Assembly (NCBI RefSeq): GCF_004798585.1
Contig: NZ_PPXQ01000016.1
Coordinates: 62,001-126,000, forward strand
Origin: Massilia sp. Mn16-1_5
GTDB taxonomy: Bacteria; Pseudomonadota; Gammaproteobacteria; Burkholderiales; Burkholderiaceae_D
Length of the DNA: 64,000 bases
Direction of reading: 5' to 3'
Each line of letters starts with the position of its first letter. Within the stretch, counting starts at the first letter, position 1. Made by a program: the position numbers and the translations under genes. Below the pieces are notes generated by a model, which saw only the letters and a program-made list of their open reading frames with translations, had not been told where the DNA came from and ran no database searches. Positions 1-9,824 of this stretch are shown here, piece by piece.

Positions 1-1065
1 AACGGCGGCGCCGAAGCCGTGCGCATGGCGATCGCCGACATGGGCGGCGCCGTGAACGGCAAGAAGATCCAGTTCATGGTCGCCGACCACCAGAACAAGC
101 CGGACATCGCCGCCTCCAAGGCGCGCGAATGGTTCGACCAGCAGGGCGTCGACATGCTGATCGGCGGCACCAACTCGGGCGCCAACCTCGCCATGGCGAA
201 AGTCGCGGGCGAGAAAAAGAAAGTCTTCATTTCGATCGGCGCCGGCACCGCGCAGCTGACCAACGAACAGTGCTCGCCGTACACCGTGCACTACGCCTAC
301 GACACCGTGGCGCTGGCGCGCGGCACCGGTTCGGCCATGCTCAAGCAGGGCGGCAAGAGCTGGTACTTCCTGACCGCCGACTATGCCTTCGGCCAGTCGC
401 TGGAAAAGGACACGACCGATGTCCTGAAGGCGAATGGCGGCCAGGTGCTGGGCAGCGTCAAGCATCCGCTGTCGGCCTCGGACTTCTCGTCCTTCCTGCT
501 GCAGGCGCAATCGTCGAAGGCGCAGGTGCTGGGCCTGGCCAACGCCGGCGGCGACACGATCAACTCGATCAAGGCGGCCAAGGAATTCGGCATCACCAAG
601 AACATGAAGATCGCCGGCCTGCTGGTGTTCATCAACGACGTCCACACCCTCGGCCTGGATGCGACCCAGGGCATGTACCTGACCGACGGCTGGTACTGGG
701 ACATGAACGCCGACACCCGCGCCTGGTCGAAGCGATATTTTGCCAAGATGAAGAAAGAGCCGTCGATGCTGCAGGCGGCCGACTACTCGGCGACGGTGAA
801 CTACCTGAACGCCGTGAAAAAGATCGGCACCGACGACTCGACCAAGGTCATGGCCCAGCTGAAGGCGACCAAGATCAACGACATGTTCGCCAAGAACGGC
901 GTGATCCGCGAAGACGGCCGCATGGTGCACGACATGTACCTGATGCAGGTGAAGACGAAGGCCGAGTCGAAGTATCCATGGGATTACTACAAGGTCGTCG
1001 CCACCATCCCGGGCGACCAGGCGTACACCAAGAAGTCCGAAACGAAGTGCGCCGCCTGGAAGTAA
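1..1065 (+). CDS. ABC transporter substrate-binding protein, branched-chain amino acid type (5' truncated)
   Basis: Periplasmic binding protein of the LIV/Peripla_BP_6 class, which captures amino acids or small carboxylates for an ABC importer. The reading frame is open from the first base, so the signal peptide and roughly the first 40-60 residues lie outside the window. The visible part has the two-lobed fold pattern: DHQNKPDIAASKAREW near the start, a GGTNSGANLAMA ligand-loop segment, and a YFLTADYAFGQSLEKD stretch typical of the second lobe. It ends in a Lys-rich tail (KKSETKCAAWK). Two LIV-type permease genes follow on the same strand, separated by about 250 bases that hold a REP pair. 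The substrate cannot be read from the sequence. Family assignment is firm; leucine/valine specificity is not implied. Confidence 0.9.
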   Translation, partial: NGGAEAVRMAIADMGGAVNGKKIQFMVADHQNKPDIAASKAREWFDQQGVDMLIGGTNSGANLAMAKVAGEKKKVFISIGAGTAQLTNEQCSPYTVHYAYDTVALARGTGSAMLKQGGKSWYFLTADYAFGQSLEKDTTDVLKANGGQVLGSVKHPLSASDFSSFLLQAQSSKAQVLGLANAGGDTINSIKAAKEFGITKNMKIAGLLVFINDVHTLGLDATQGMYLTDGWYWDMNADTRAWSKRYFAKMKKEPSMLQAADYSATVNYLNAVKKIGTDDSTKVMAQLKATKINDMFAKNGVIREDGRMVHDMYLMQVKTKAESKYPWDYYKVVATIPGDQAYTKKSETKCAAWK

Positions 1066-1103
1066 TTTGAAGTAAGTGCGCTCTGCGGCAACGCAGACGT
1101 GAT

Positions 1104-1208
1104 TTGAACGCGTGGGCGGGAGAACCCGCCCACCCTACATCCCTCCGGTTCCAGCAGGTGTTCCGCGAGCCTGCGTAGGGTGGGCGGGTTCCCCGCCCAC
1201 GCGTTCAA
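1104..1208. repeat. REP-like inverted pair (element A)
   Basis: Two nearly identical arms, 1104-1138 and 1175-1208, lie in opposite orientation around a 36-base spacer. Each arm reads GTAGGGTGGGCGGG, a short loop, then CCCGCCCACGCG and TTCAA, forming its own hairpin. The arms differ only by one base or indel in the loop. Here the GTAG ends face each other (inner side), unlike elements C and D where they are at the outer ends. The pair fills the gap between the binding-protein and permease genes and could act as an mRNA stabiliser or attenuator there. It belongs to the same family as the copies near 10.85, 30.1, 40.6 and 48.04 kb. Confidence 0.85.
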
Positions 1209-1314
1209 CGACCGTCGGCATTACCGCGTCGCCCTACGTTTTTGATGCTGCTCCCCCTTGGCTGGTCCCGCCGCTCTGACTGACCGCCATTCCGACTTTT
1301 TGCTTTGGGTATCT

Positions 1315-2199
1315 ATGGAAATCTTCGGCGTCCCCCTGCAAGCCATGATGAGCCAGCTGCTGCTGGGCTTAGTGAATGGTTCCTTCTACGCGATGCTCTC
1401 GCTCGGCCTGGCCGTGATTTTCGGCCTTCTGAACGTCATCAATTTTTCCCACGGTGCGCTGTACATGATGGGCGCCTTCCTGGCCTACATCGGCGTCACC
1501 ACGTATGAGCTGAACTACTGGATGATGCTGGTGCTGGCGCCGCTGATCGTGGGCGCCTTCGGTATCGCCGTCGAGAAGTCGATGCTGCGCTGGCTCTACA
1601 AGCTCGATCATTTATATGGTCTGCTGCTGACCTTCGGCATCACGCTGCTGTTGGAGGGCGTGTTCCGCTCCTTCTTCGGCGTGTCCGGCCAGACCCTGGA
1701 CGTGCCGGAGCAGCTGCAGGGCGCCACCGACCTCGGCTTCATGATGCTGCCGAACTACCGCGCCTGGGTGGTCGTCTCCTCATTGGTCGTCTGCCTCGGC
1801 ACCTGGTTCGTGATCGAAAAGACGAGGCTCGGCGCCTACCTGCGCGCCGGTACTGAAAACCCGAAGCTGGTCGAAGCCTTCGGCATCAACGTGCCGCGCA
1901 TGGTGACGCTCACCTATGGTTTCGGCGTCGCCCTGGCCGGCCTGGCCGGGGTGCTGGCGGCCCCGGTGATCAACGTCACCCCGCTGATGGGTTCCAACCT
2001 CATCATCGTCGTGTTCGCCGTCGTCGTCATCGGCGGCATGGGTTCGATTCTCGGCTCCATCATCACCGGCCTGCTGCTGGGGGTGATCGAGGGCCTGACC
2101 CGGGTCTTCTATCCGGAAGGTTCGGAAGTCGTCGTGTTCGTGGTCATGGTCATCGTGCTGCTGCTGCGCCCGGCCGGTCTGTTTGGTAAGGAGAAATAA
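1315..2199 (+). CDS. Branched-chain amino acid-type ABC transporter permease (LivH family)
   Basis: Inner-membrane permease of a LIV-type ABC importer, about 294 residues with around eight hydrophobic segments. The N-terminal stretch MEIFGVPLQAMMSQLLLGL and the NGSFYAMLSLGLAVIFGLLN block with INFSHGALYM are characteristic of LivH proteins. The ATG at 1315 was preferred over a TTG 57 bases upstream because homologues usually begin at this MEIFG. A GMGSILGSIITGLLLG segment near the end matches the region that contacts the ATPase. The next permease starts 3 bases after the stop, so the two are translationally linked. No ATPase gene is seen here; it probably lies upstream of the window. Confidence 0.9.
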   Translation: MEIFGVPLQAMMSQLLLGLVNGSFYAMLSLGLAVIFGLLNVINFSHGALYMMGAFLAYIGVTTYELNYWMMLVLAPLIVGAFGIAVEKSMLRWLYKLDHLYGLLLTFGITLLLEGVFRSFFGVSGQTLDVPEQLQGATDLGFMMLPNYRAWVVVSSLVVCLGTWFVIEKTRLGAYLRAGTENPKLVEAFGINVPRMVTLTYGFGVALAGLAGVLAAPVINVTPLMGSNLIIVVFAVVVIGGMGSILGSIITGLLLGVIEGLTRVFYPEGSEVVVFVVMVIVLLLRPAGLFGKEK

Positions 2200-2202
2200 A
2201 CC

Positions 2203-3225
2203 ATGAACAAGAAAATTGCCTATTCTCTGGCGCTGGTCGTCGCCCTGGCCGCGCCCTTTGTCGGCTACCCCGTGTTCCTGATGAAGCTGCTGTGCTTCGC
2301 GCTGTTCGCCTGCGCCTTCAATCTCTTGATCGGCTTTACGGGCTTGCTCTCCTTTGGCCACGCCGCCTTCTTCGGCAGCGCGGGCTACGTGACGGGTTAC
2401 CTGCTGGCCAGCGTCGGGCTGCCGACCGAGCTCGGCATCCTGGCCGGCGTCGCCGCCAGCGCCGTGCTCGGCCTGGTCATCGGTTCGCTGGCGATCCGCC
2501 GCCAGGGCATCTATTTTTCGATGATCACTCTGGCACTGGCGCAGATGGTCTATTTTGCCGCCCTGCGCAGCCCATTCACCCACGGCGAGGATGGCCTGCA
2601 GGGCGTGCCGCGCGGGAAACTGTTCGGCGTGATCGACCTCGGCAACGACCTGACCCTGTACTACGTCGTGCTGGCCATCGCCGTGGCCGGGTTTGCCCTG
2701 ATCGTGCGCACCGTGCACTCGCCCTTCGGCCAGGTGTTGAAGGCGATCAAGGAAAACGAGCCCAGGGCCGTTTCTTTGGGCTATGACGCGGACAAGTACA
2801 AGCTGCTCGCGTTCGTGCTCTCAGCGGCCCTTACAGGCCTTGCAGGGGCGACTAAAACGCTGGTGCTGGGCTTCGAGACCCTGACCGATGTGCACTGGAC
2901 CATGTCGGGCTTGGTTGTGCTGATGACCCTGGTCGGCGGCATGGGCACGATGGCCGGTCCGATCATCGGCGCCTTCATCATTGTCGCCCTGGAAAACAAG
3001 CTGGGAGAACTGGGCAATTTCCTGGCCGAGAGCACGGGCATCAGCTGGTTCTCGAGCCTGGGCGAGTCGGTCGGCATGGTGACCGGCCTGATCTTCATCG
3101 TGTGCGTCCTGCTGTTCCGCCGTGGTATTGTCGGGGAAATCGGCGCGCTGCTCGAGCGCATGGGACGCAAGCCCCAGGCGCCGGCCAGCCGCGTTGCTCC
3201 CGCCACCGACCGCGAAACCGTCTAG
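2203..3225 (+). CDS. Branched-chain amino acid-type ABC transporter permease (LivM family)
   Basis: Second permease subunit of the LIV-type importer, 340 residues, highly hydrophobic with the LivM signatures CAFNLLIGFTGLLSFGHAAFF and AIRRQGIYFSMITLALAQ. A clear ribosome site (AAGGAG, 2189-2194) precedes the ATG and overlaps the end of the upstream permease gene. The C-terminal cytoplasmic tail is rich in Arg and Pro. With the upstream permease it forms the heterodimeric channel for the binding protein at the start of the window. The stop codon overlaps the ribosome site of the next gene (TAGGAG), which places the hydrolase in the same transcript. Confidence 0.9.
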   Translation: MNKKIAYSLALVVALAAPFVGYPVFLMKLLCFALFACAFNLLIGFTGLLSFGHAAFFGSAGYVTGYLLASVGLPTELGILAGVAASAVLGLVIGSLAIRRQGIYFSMITLALAQMVYFAALRSPFTHGEDGLQGVPRGKLFGVIDLGNDLTLYYVVLAIAVAGFALIVRTVHSPFGQVLKAIKENEPRAVSLGYDADKYKLLAFVLSAALTGLAGATKTLVLGFETLTDVHWTMSGLVVLMTLVGGMGTMAGPIIGAFIIVALENKLGELGNFLAESTGISWFSSLGESVGMVTGLIFIVCVLLFRRGIVGEIGALLERMGRKPQAPASRVAPATDRETV

Positions 3226-3233
3226 GAGACCGC

Positions 3234-4082
3234 ATGAAACAGGAGACCCTCTTCCTTACCGTGAACGGCCTGCGCATGCAGGTCCAGAGCGCGGGGGAGG
3301 GTCCTGTCGTCGTGCTGCTGCACGGCTTCCCGGACACCCACGTCGTCTGGCGCAAGCAGATCGCTCCCTTGATGAAGGCCGGCTACCGGGTGCTGGCGCC
3401 TGACCTGCGCGGCTATGGGGGCAGCGATGCGCCCCACACCGTCTCCGCCTACCGGGTCGAAGAGATCGCCGCCGACGTGCTCGCCATGCTCGACCAGCTC
3501 GGCATTGCGCGCGCCCGCGTCGTCGGCCACGATTGGGGCGCCCTGGTCGGCTGGCTGCTGTGCATGGGAGCGCCGGAGCGCATCGAACAATATGTGGCGC
3601 TGTCGGCCGGCCACCCGGCCGCCGTCGCGCGCGCCGGCCTGATGCAGACCCTGCGCATGAGCTACATGATGTGGTTCATGGTGCCGGGCCTGGCTGAGAA
3701 CACGCTCAAGGCCGGCGATTTTTATGTGCTGAACCGTTTTACGTCCGACCGCGCCCAGGTCGGGCACTGGAAGAAAAATCTACGGGAACCAGGCCGCCTG
3801 ACGGCGGCCCTGAACTATTACCGCGCGAATGTGCCGCGCGGCTTCGTCTTCGGCAACAAGACCGAACCGGTGCGGGTGCCGGTGATGGGCGTCTGGAGCA
3901 GCGCGGATCCGGCGCTGGGTGAAGCGCAAATGCGCGACTCGACGGCGTATGTCGCCGACTACTTCCGCTACGAGCGCATCGATGGTGCCGATCACTGGCT
4001 GCAGGTCACGGCCAGCGAGCGCGTGAATGCCTTGCTGCTCGATTTCTTTGCAGCGCCACGCGGCGCTGCGTCTTCCCTCTGA
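3234..4082 (+). CDS. Alpha/beta hydrolase, epoxide hydrolase / haloacid dehalogenase-like
   Basis: Cytoplasmic alpha/beta-hydrolase of about 282 residues. The oxyanion segment HGFPDTHVVW is followed by DLRGYGGSD and the nucleophile elbow VVGHDWGALVG, in which the nucleophile is Asp rather than Ser. That marks the epoxide hydrolase/haloalkane or fluoroacetate dehalogenase branch rather than an esterase. The catalytic His lies near the C-terminus in DGADHWLQ. The ATG at 3234 was chosen because TAGGAG sits 5 bases upstream and the protein then starts just before the first strand. It is translationally coupled to the LIV permease genes, so it may act on the imported compound. Substrate unknown; epoxide hydrolase is the usual database label. 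Confidence 0.85.
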   Translation: MKQETLFLTVNGLRMQVQSAGEGPVVVLLHGFPDTHVVWRKQIAPLMKAGYRVLAPDLRGYGGSDAPHTVSAYRVEEIAADVLAMLDQLGIARARVVGHDWGALVGWLLCMGAPERIEQYVALSAGHPAAVARAGLMQTLRMSYMMWFMVPGLAENTLKAGDFYVLNRFTSDRAQVGHWKKNLREPGRLTAALNYYRANVPRGFVFGNKTEPVRVPVMGVWSSADPALGEAQMRDSTAYVADYFRYERIDGADHWLQVTASERVNALLLDFFAAPRGAASSL

Positions 4083-4084
4083 TC

Positions 4085-5242
4085 CTATAAAGCCGCGGCG
4101 TAGATCGCACGTGCGTCCGCACGGGTGAGCTCGCGCGGGTTGTTGCCGAGCAGGCGCGTCTGCAGCATGGCATCGTCCGCCAGCCGGTCGAGGTCGGTTT
4201 CGCCGATGCCCATCTCGATCAGCCCGGTCTGGATCCCGCTGCGCTGGGCGATCTGCTGCATCGCAGCAATCAAAGCTTCGGTCTTTTCCTCGGCACTGCC
4301 GCTCGTCCCGGGCACGACGATGTCCGCCAATTCGGCGTACAAGGGCGCCGCGTGCGAGGCATTGAAGCGCAACACGTGGGGCAAAACAAGCGAATTCGAC
4401 AGTCCGTGCGGTACATGAAAAATGCCGCCGATTGGATACGCAAGGGCGTGCACGGCGGCCACCGGTGCATTCGAAAAGGCCTGGCCGGCGAGGCAGGCGC
4501 CGAGCAGCATGGCCTGGCGCGCTTCCAGGTTGCTGCCGTTCTCGACGGCAGTCAGGATGTTTTGAGACAGCAGGGCGAGCGCCTGGCGCGCCAGGTTGTC
4601 GGACAGCGGGTTCTTCTTGTGCTTGCTCGTATACGCTTCGATCGCATGCACCATCGCATCGATGCCGGTCGCGGCGGTGACGAGGGGCGGCAAGCCCAGG
4701 GTCAGTTCGGCATCCAACAGGGCGACGTCGGCATACAGCTGGGGTGAGACGACGCCCATCTTGGTCGTCTCTCCGGTGGTGACGATGGCGATGTTCGTGA
4801 CCTCCGAGCCGGTGCCGGCCGTGGTCGGCACCTGAATCAGGGGCAAACGTTGGCCCTTGACGTTGCCGATGCCGTAGATCTGGCTCAGCGGCTGGTCGCT
4901 GCCGGCGAGCACCGCCACCAGTTTCGCCACGTCCATCGAGCTGCCGCCGCCGAAGCCGATCACCAGGTCGGTCTCGTGCGCGCGTGCGACATCGACGGCT
5001 TCGTGGACGATCTGTTCGGGCGGGTCGGCGACCACGTTCGAGAACACCTGTACCGCCACGCCTTGCTCCACCAGGCTGGCGCGGGCCGGCTCGAGCAGGC
5101 CGGTGCGCAAAAAGCCGGCGTCGGTCACGATCAGCGCGCGGCGCACGCTCGTAAAACGTTCGGCGGCGAGCTGGCCGAGGCGGGCGGCGGCGCCTGGTTC
5201 CGAAACGATGCTGGCAACGGTGTGGAAAGCGAAGGCGGTCAT
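4085..5242 (-). CDS. Iron-containing alcohol dehydrogenase
   Basis: NAD(P)-dependent group III alcohol dehydrogenase, 385 residues, the normal length. The dinucleotide-binding GGGSSMDVAK lies near residue 100, the PTTAGTGSEVT segment follows, and the metal-site region GIDAMVHAIEAY and HALAYPIGGIFHVPHG supply the Asp and His ligands. Substrate could be ethanol, butanol, a diol or an aromatic alcohol; the sequence does not decide. An AGGGGACC ribosome site precedes the ATG. It converges tail-to-tail with the hydrolase gene, with only two bases between stops and no visible terminator hairpin. Confidence 0.93.
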   Translation of the reverse strand: MTAFAFHTVASIVSEPGAAARLGQLAAERFTSVRRALIVTDAGFLRTGLLEPARASLVEQGVAVQVFSNVVADPPEQIVHEAVDVARAHETDLVIGFGGGSSMDVAKLVAVLAGSDQPLSQIYGIGNVKGQRLPLIQVPTTAGTGSEVTNIAIVTTGETTKMGVVSPQLYADVALLDAELTLGLPPLVTAATGIDAMVHAIEAYTSKHKKNPLSDNLARQALALLSQNILTAVENGSNLEARQAMLLGACLAGQAFSNAPVAAVHALAYPIGGIFHVPHGLSNSLVLPHVLRFNASHAAPLYAELADIVVPGTSGSAEEKTEALIAAMQQIAQRSGIQTGLIEMGIGETDLDRLADDAMLQTRLLGNNPRELTRADARAIYAAAL

Positions 5243-5363
5243 GGTCGGTCCCCTGTGGTTGTTATCCGATTAGCTTACACCAGAAACTGAACGGTAGAAG
5301 GGCAGGGCCTGCCCCAGTTGCCGTACAATTTCCCCCTTTGAATTTTGCAAGCGAAAGCAGGTC

Positions 5364-6134
5364 ATGATTGACTTCGTATGGCTCGGCGGCGCCGCCTTTC
5401 TCGCCGGGCTGGTGGATGCCGTCGTCGGTGGGGGCGGCCTGATCCAGGTGCCCGCCATTTTTTCCTTCCTGCCGAAAGAAGCGCCGGCAACCCTCCTCGG
5501 TACCAATAAACTGGCCAGCATCTGCGGCACCAGCGCGGCGGCGGTCAACTATGCGCGCCGCGTGAAGGTGGCATGGAGCGCGGCGGCGCCGGCGGCGCTG
5601 GCCGCATTCGCGCTATCGTTTGTCGGCGCCTGGACCGTCACCCGGGTGCCGGGCGACTTCGTGCGCAGCCTGCTGCCCTTCATCTTGCTCGCGGTGGCAA
5701 TCTACACCTTCCGCAAGAAGGACCTGGGCGCCGTGCATGCGCCGGTGCACAGCGGTGTCGCCGAGCGCTGGTGGGCGGTCGGCATTGGCGCTGCCATCGG
5801 CTTCTATGACGGCTTCTTCGGTCCCGGCACGGGCAGCTTCCTGATCTTCCTGTTCGTGCGCTTTTTCGGTTTCGATTTCCTCAGCGCCTCGACTGCCGCC
5901 AAGATCGTGAACGTCGCCTGCAACCTGTCGGCCCTGCTGTGGTTCGGCTACAGCGGCCACCTGCTGTGGCAGCTAGGCCTATTGATGGCGGTCTGCCAGA
6001 TCGGCGGTTCGCTGGTCGGCACCCGGCTGGCGATCAAGCACGGCAGTGCATTCGTGCGTAAGTTGTTCCTGGTCGTGGTGTCGACCTTGATCGTGAAAAC
6101 GGCATTCGATGCGGTGGTGAGGTTGGCGAGTTGA
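5364..6134 (+). CDS. Sulfite exporter TauE/SafE family (TSUP) membrane protein
   Basis: Integral membrane protein of 256 residues with about eight hydrophobic helices and the twin TSUP repeats: GLVDAVVGGGGLIQVPA near the start and GFYDGFFGPGTGSFLIF in the middle. Family members move sulfite, sulfoacetate, taurine-derived or other organic anions; no substrate can be assigned here. The gene stands alone, is divergent from the iron alcohol dehydrogenase, and ends in a hairpin terminator whose 5' edge abuts a parS site. Confidence 0.9.
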   Translation: MIDFVWLGGAAFLAGLVDAVVGGGGLIQVPAIFSFLPKEAPATLLGTNKLASICGTSAAAVNYARRVKVAWSAAAPAALAAFALSFVGAWTVTRVPGDFVRSLLPFILLAVAIYTFRKKDLGAVHAPVHSGVAERWWAVGIGAAIGFYDGFFGPGTGSFLIFLFVRFFGFDFLSASTAAKIVNVACNLSALLWFGYSGHLLWQLGLLMAVCQIGGSLVGTRLAIKHGSAFVRKLFLVVVSTLIVKTAFDAVVRLAS

Positions 6135-6135
6135 C

Positions 6136-6151
6136 TGTTTCACGTGGAACA
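6136..6151. other. parS: parS centromere site 1
   Basis: TGTTTCACGTGGAACA, a perfect match to the bacterial parS consensus TGTTNCACGTGNAACA, 1 base after the TSUP stop codon. It is the first of three sites within 122 bases. ParB (gene at 9825) binds such sites, loads as a CTP-dependent clamp and spreads; ParA then segregates the origin region. Confidence 0.95.
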
Positions 6152-6186
6152 AAGCCGGGCAGCGTACGCTGACCCGGCTTTTTTTT
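6152..6186 (+). terminator. Rho-independent terminator of the TSUP gene
   Basis: AAGCCGGG pairs with CCCGGCTT around an inner CAGCG/CGCTG stem, followed by a run of eight T. It ends transcription of the TSUP gene between parS sites 1 and 2, possibly keeping transcription out of the ParB-loading region. Confidence 0.85.
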
Positions 6187-6203
6187 CGCCTTTTCGTCCC
6201 CAT

Positions 6204-6219
6204 TGTTTCACGTGAAACA
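6204..6219. other. parS: parS centromere site 2
   Basis: TGTTTCACGTGAAACA, a perfectly symmetrical 16-base palindrome matching the parS consensus, 52 bases downstream of site 1. Confidence 0.96.
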
Positions 6220-6241
6220 GCGCGAAAAACGCTATCTGCTG

Positions 6242-6257
6242 TGTTCCACGTGAAACA
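6242..6257. other. parS: parS centromere site 3
   Basis: TGTTCCACGTGAAACA, matching the parS consensus. The third site of the cluster, 22 bases after site 2 and about 50 bases upstream of the mnmG -10 box. ParB loading here could affect mnmG-rsmG transcription. Confidence 0.95.
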
Positions 6258-6307
6258 AAATCGTCGCCGTTTTCCCGCGGCGCTGAGTTTGCGGACGCAA
6301 ATGCTTC

Positions 6308-6313
6308 TATAAT
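6308..6313 (+). promoter_or_regulatory. -10 box of the probable mnmG promoter
   Basis: A consensus TATAAT lies 33 bases before the mnmG ATG. No good -35 hexamer is visible at 17 bases spacing (GAGTTT); a TTGCGG sits only 13 bases away. Promoter assignment rests on the -10 and its position. Confidence 0.55.
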
Positions 6314-6346
6314 CGCCTATTAGATTCCTCGCCTCACACCTCCATC

Positions 6347-8283
<1,937 letters not shown>

Positions 8284-8287
<4 letters not shown>

Positions 8288-8937
8288 GGGGTTTTGACCG
8301 CGAAAAATTGTTCCAAATCCTAAGCGACGGCATCGATGAGATGGACTTGCCGCTGTGGGCGGCCCAGCGCGAACAGCTGATGGATTACCTGGCGCTGATG
8401 GCCAAGTGGAATGGCGTCTACAACCTGACCTCGCTGCGCGATCCGCTGCAGATGGTGACCCACCACTTGCTCGATTCGCTGGCTGCCGTACCGGCGTTTG
8501 CGGACGCAAAAAACGTCCTCGACGTCGGGGCAGGGGGAGGATTGCCCGGCATCGTGCTCGCGATCGCGCGGCCGGACATCAAGGTATCCCTGATCGACAC
8601 GGTCCACAAGAAAACGGCATTCCTGACGCAAGTGAAGGCGGAACTGGGCCTGGGCAACGTGACCGTGTACACGATGAAGGTGCAGGATTTGAAGGCCGGA
8701 CCCTTCGACACGATCACCTCACGTGCTTTTGCCGACCTCTCGGATTTCGTCAACTGGTCGGGACACTTGCTGGCCGAGGGCGGCCAATTCATCGCCTTGA
8801 AAGGCACGGCGCCACCGGAGGAGCAGGAAAGGCTGCCAGACGAATGGAAAGTGAAAGAACTGCGGCCGATCAAGGTGGCGAAACTGGAAGCGGAGCGGCA
8901 CCTGGTTTTCATCGAAAAAGCAACGCACACCAGCTAA
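8284..8937 (+). CDS. rsmG: 16S rRNA (guanine-527-N7)-methyltransferase RsmG (GidB)
   Basis: SAM-dependent methyltransferase that makes m7G527 in 16S rRNA; loss typically gives low-level streptomycin resistance. It has 217 residues. The Rossmann SAM motif is [16 protein letters not shown] around residue 80, preceded by the [12 protein letters not shown] segment typical of RsmG. The start is GTG, overlapping the mnmG stop (GTGA), with an AGGAGG ribosome site inside the mnmG end, so translation is coupled. Confidence 0.97.
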
Positions 8938-8947
8938 CAATATAAAT

Positions 8948-8990
8948 CGTTTATACCGTTTATATCGTATAAACCGAATGAACGGTTTAT
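8948..8990. promoter_or_regulatory. GTTTATA repeat cluster upstream of parA (putative operator)
   Basis: The AT-rich gap between rsmG and parA has GTTTATA at 8949-8955, a perfect inverted repeat GTTTATA-TCG-TATAAAC at 8958-8974 and GTTTAT again at 8985-8990. A direct repeat GTATGAAC occurs twice just after, at 8994-9001 and 9003-9010. Such clustering in front of parA would suit an autoregulatory operator or an overlapping promoter. No protein is assigned; the function is inferred from position and repetition only. Confidence 0.5.
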
Positions 8991-9035
8991 TGAGTATGAA
9001 CGGTATGAACTGGAGTATCTCGTCCGAAAGAACAG

Positions 9036-9806
9036 ATGGCAAAGATATTTTGTGTTGCAAACCAAAAGGGCGGCGTCGGCAAGACGACCACCAGCGTCAA
9101 CCTGGCGGCAGGCCTCGCCAAGCTCGAGCAGCGCGTGCTGCTGGTCGACCTCGACCCGCAGGGCAATGCGACCATGGGCGCCGGCATCAACAAGGCCAGC
9201 CTGAACGCCTCGACTTACCAGGTGCTGCTGGGCGAAGCCGAGGTGAATGATGCGCGCCAGCGCTCGGAAGCAGGGCGCTTCGACGTCCTGCCCGCGAACC
9301 GCGAGCTGGCCGGCGCCGAAGTCGAGATGGTGGAGCTCGACAACCGCGAGCGGCGTTTAAAGCACGCACTGGCGAAAGTCGACGCCGACTACGATTTTAT
9401 TCTGGTCGACTGCCCGCCCGCACTGTCGATGCTGACCCTGAACGGCCTGTGCGCCGCACATGGCGTGATCATCCCGATGCAGTGCGAGTACTACGCGCTG
9501 GAGGGATTGTCGGATCTGGTGAACACCATCAAGAAGGTGCATGCGAACCTGAACACGGATTTGAAAATCATCGGGCTGCTGCGTGTGATGTTCGATCCGC
9601 GCATGACCTTGTCGCAGCAAGTCTCGGCCCAGCTCGAGCAGCACTTCGGCGGCAAGGTCTTTAAAACCATCATCCCGCGCAACGTGCGCCTGGCCGAGGC
9701 GCCCTCGTATGGCGTGCCCGGCGTCGTCTTCGATCCGTCCTCGAAGGGGGCCCAGGCCTATATCGCGTTCGGGGCCGAAATGGTCGAGCGCATCAAGACA
9801 ATGTAA
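9036..9806 (+). CDS. parA: Chromosome partition ATPase ParA (Soj family)
   Basis: Walker-type ATPase that binds nucleoid DNA as an ATP dimer and moves ParB-parS complexes. It has 256 residues and no N-terminal DNA-binding domain, so it is the small chromosomal type (Ia plasmid ParA is longer). The deviant Walker A is KGGVGKTTTSVN near residue 10, followed by the DLDPQGNATMG switch segment and DCPPALSMLT (Walker B). A GAAAG ribosome site precedes the ATG. parB follows 18 bases after the stop and three parS sites lie 2.8 kb upstream. Confidence 0.97.
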   Translation: MAKIFCVANQKGGVGKTTTSVNLAAGLAKLEQRVLLVDLDPQGNATMGAGINKASLNASTYQVLLGEAEVNDARQRSEAGRFDVLPANRELAGAEVEMVELDNRERRLKHALAKVDADYDFILVDCPPALSMLTLNGLCAAHGVIIPMQCEYYALEGLSDLVNTIKKVHANLNTDLKIIGLLRVMFDPRMTLSQQVSAQLEQHFGGKVFKTIIPRNVRLAEAPSYGVPGVVFDPSSKGAQAYIAFGAEMVERIKTM

Positions 9807-9815
9807 AGAAGAGAG

Positions 9816-9824
9816 TTATCCACA
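9816..9824 (+). promoter_or_regulatory. DnaA box in the parA-parB gap
   Basis: Perfect consensus TTATCCACA, ending one base before the parB ATG. DnaA bound here would overlap the parB translation start. It could be coincidental, but two further perfect boxes lie immediately downstream of parB. Confidence 0.6.

Noticed and set aside
1224..1239. ACCGCGTCGCCCTACG near element A
   Set aside because: Looks like a REP fragment but lacks the GTGGGC stem; too short to call.
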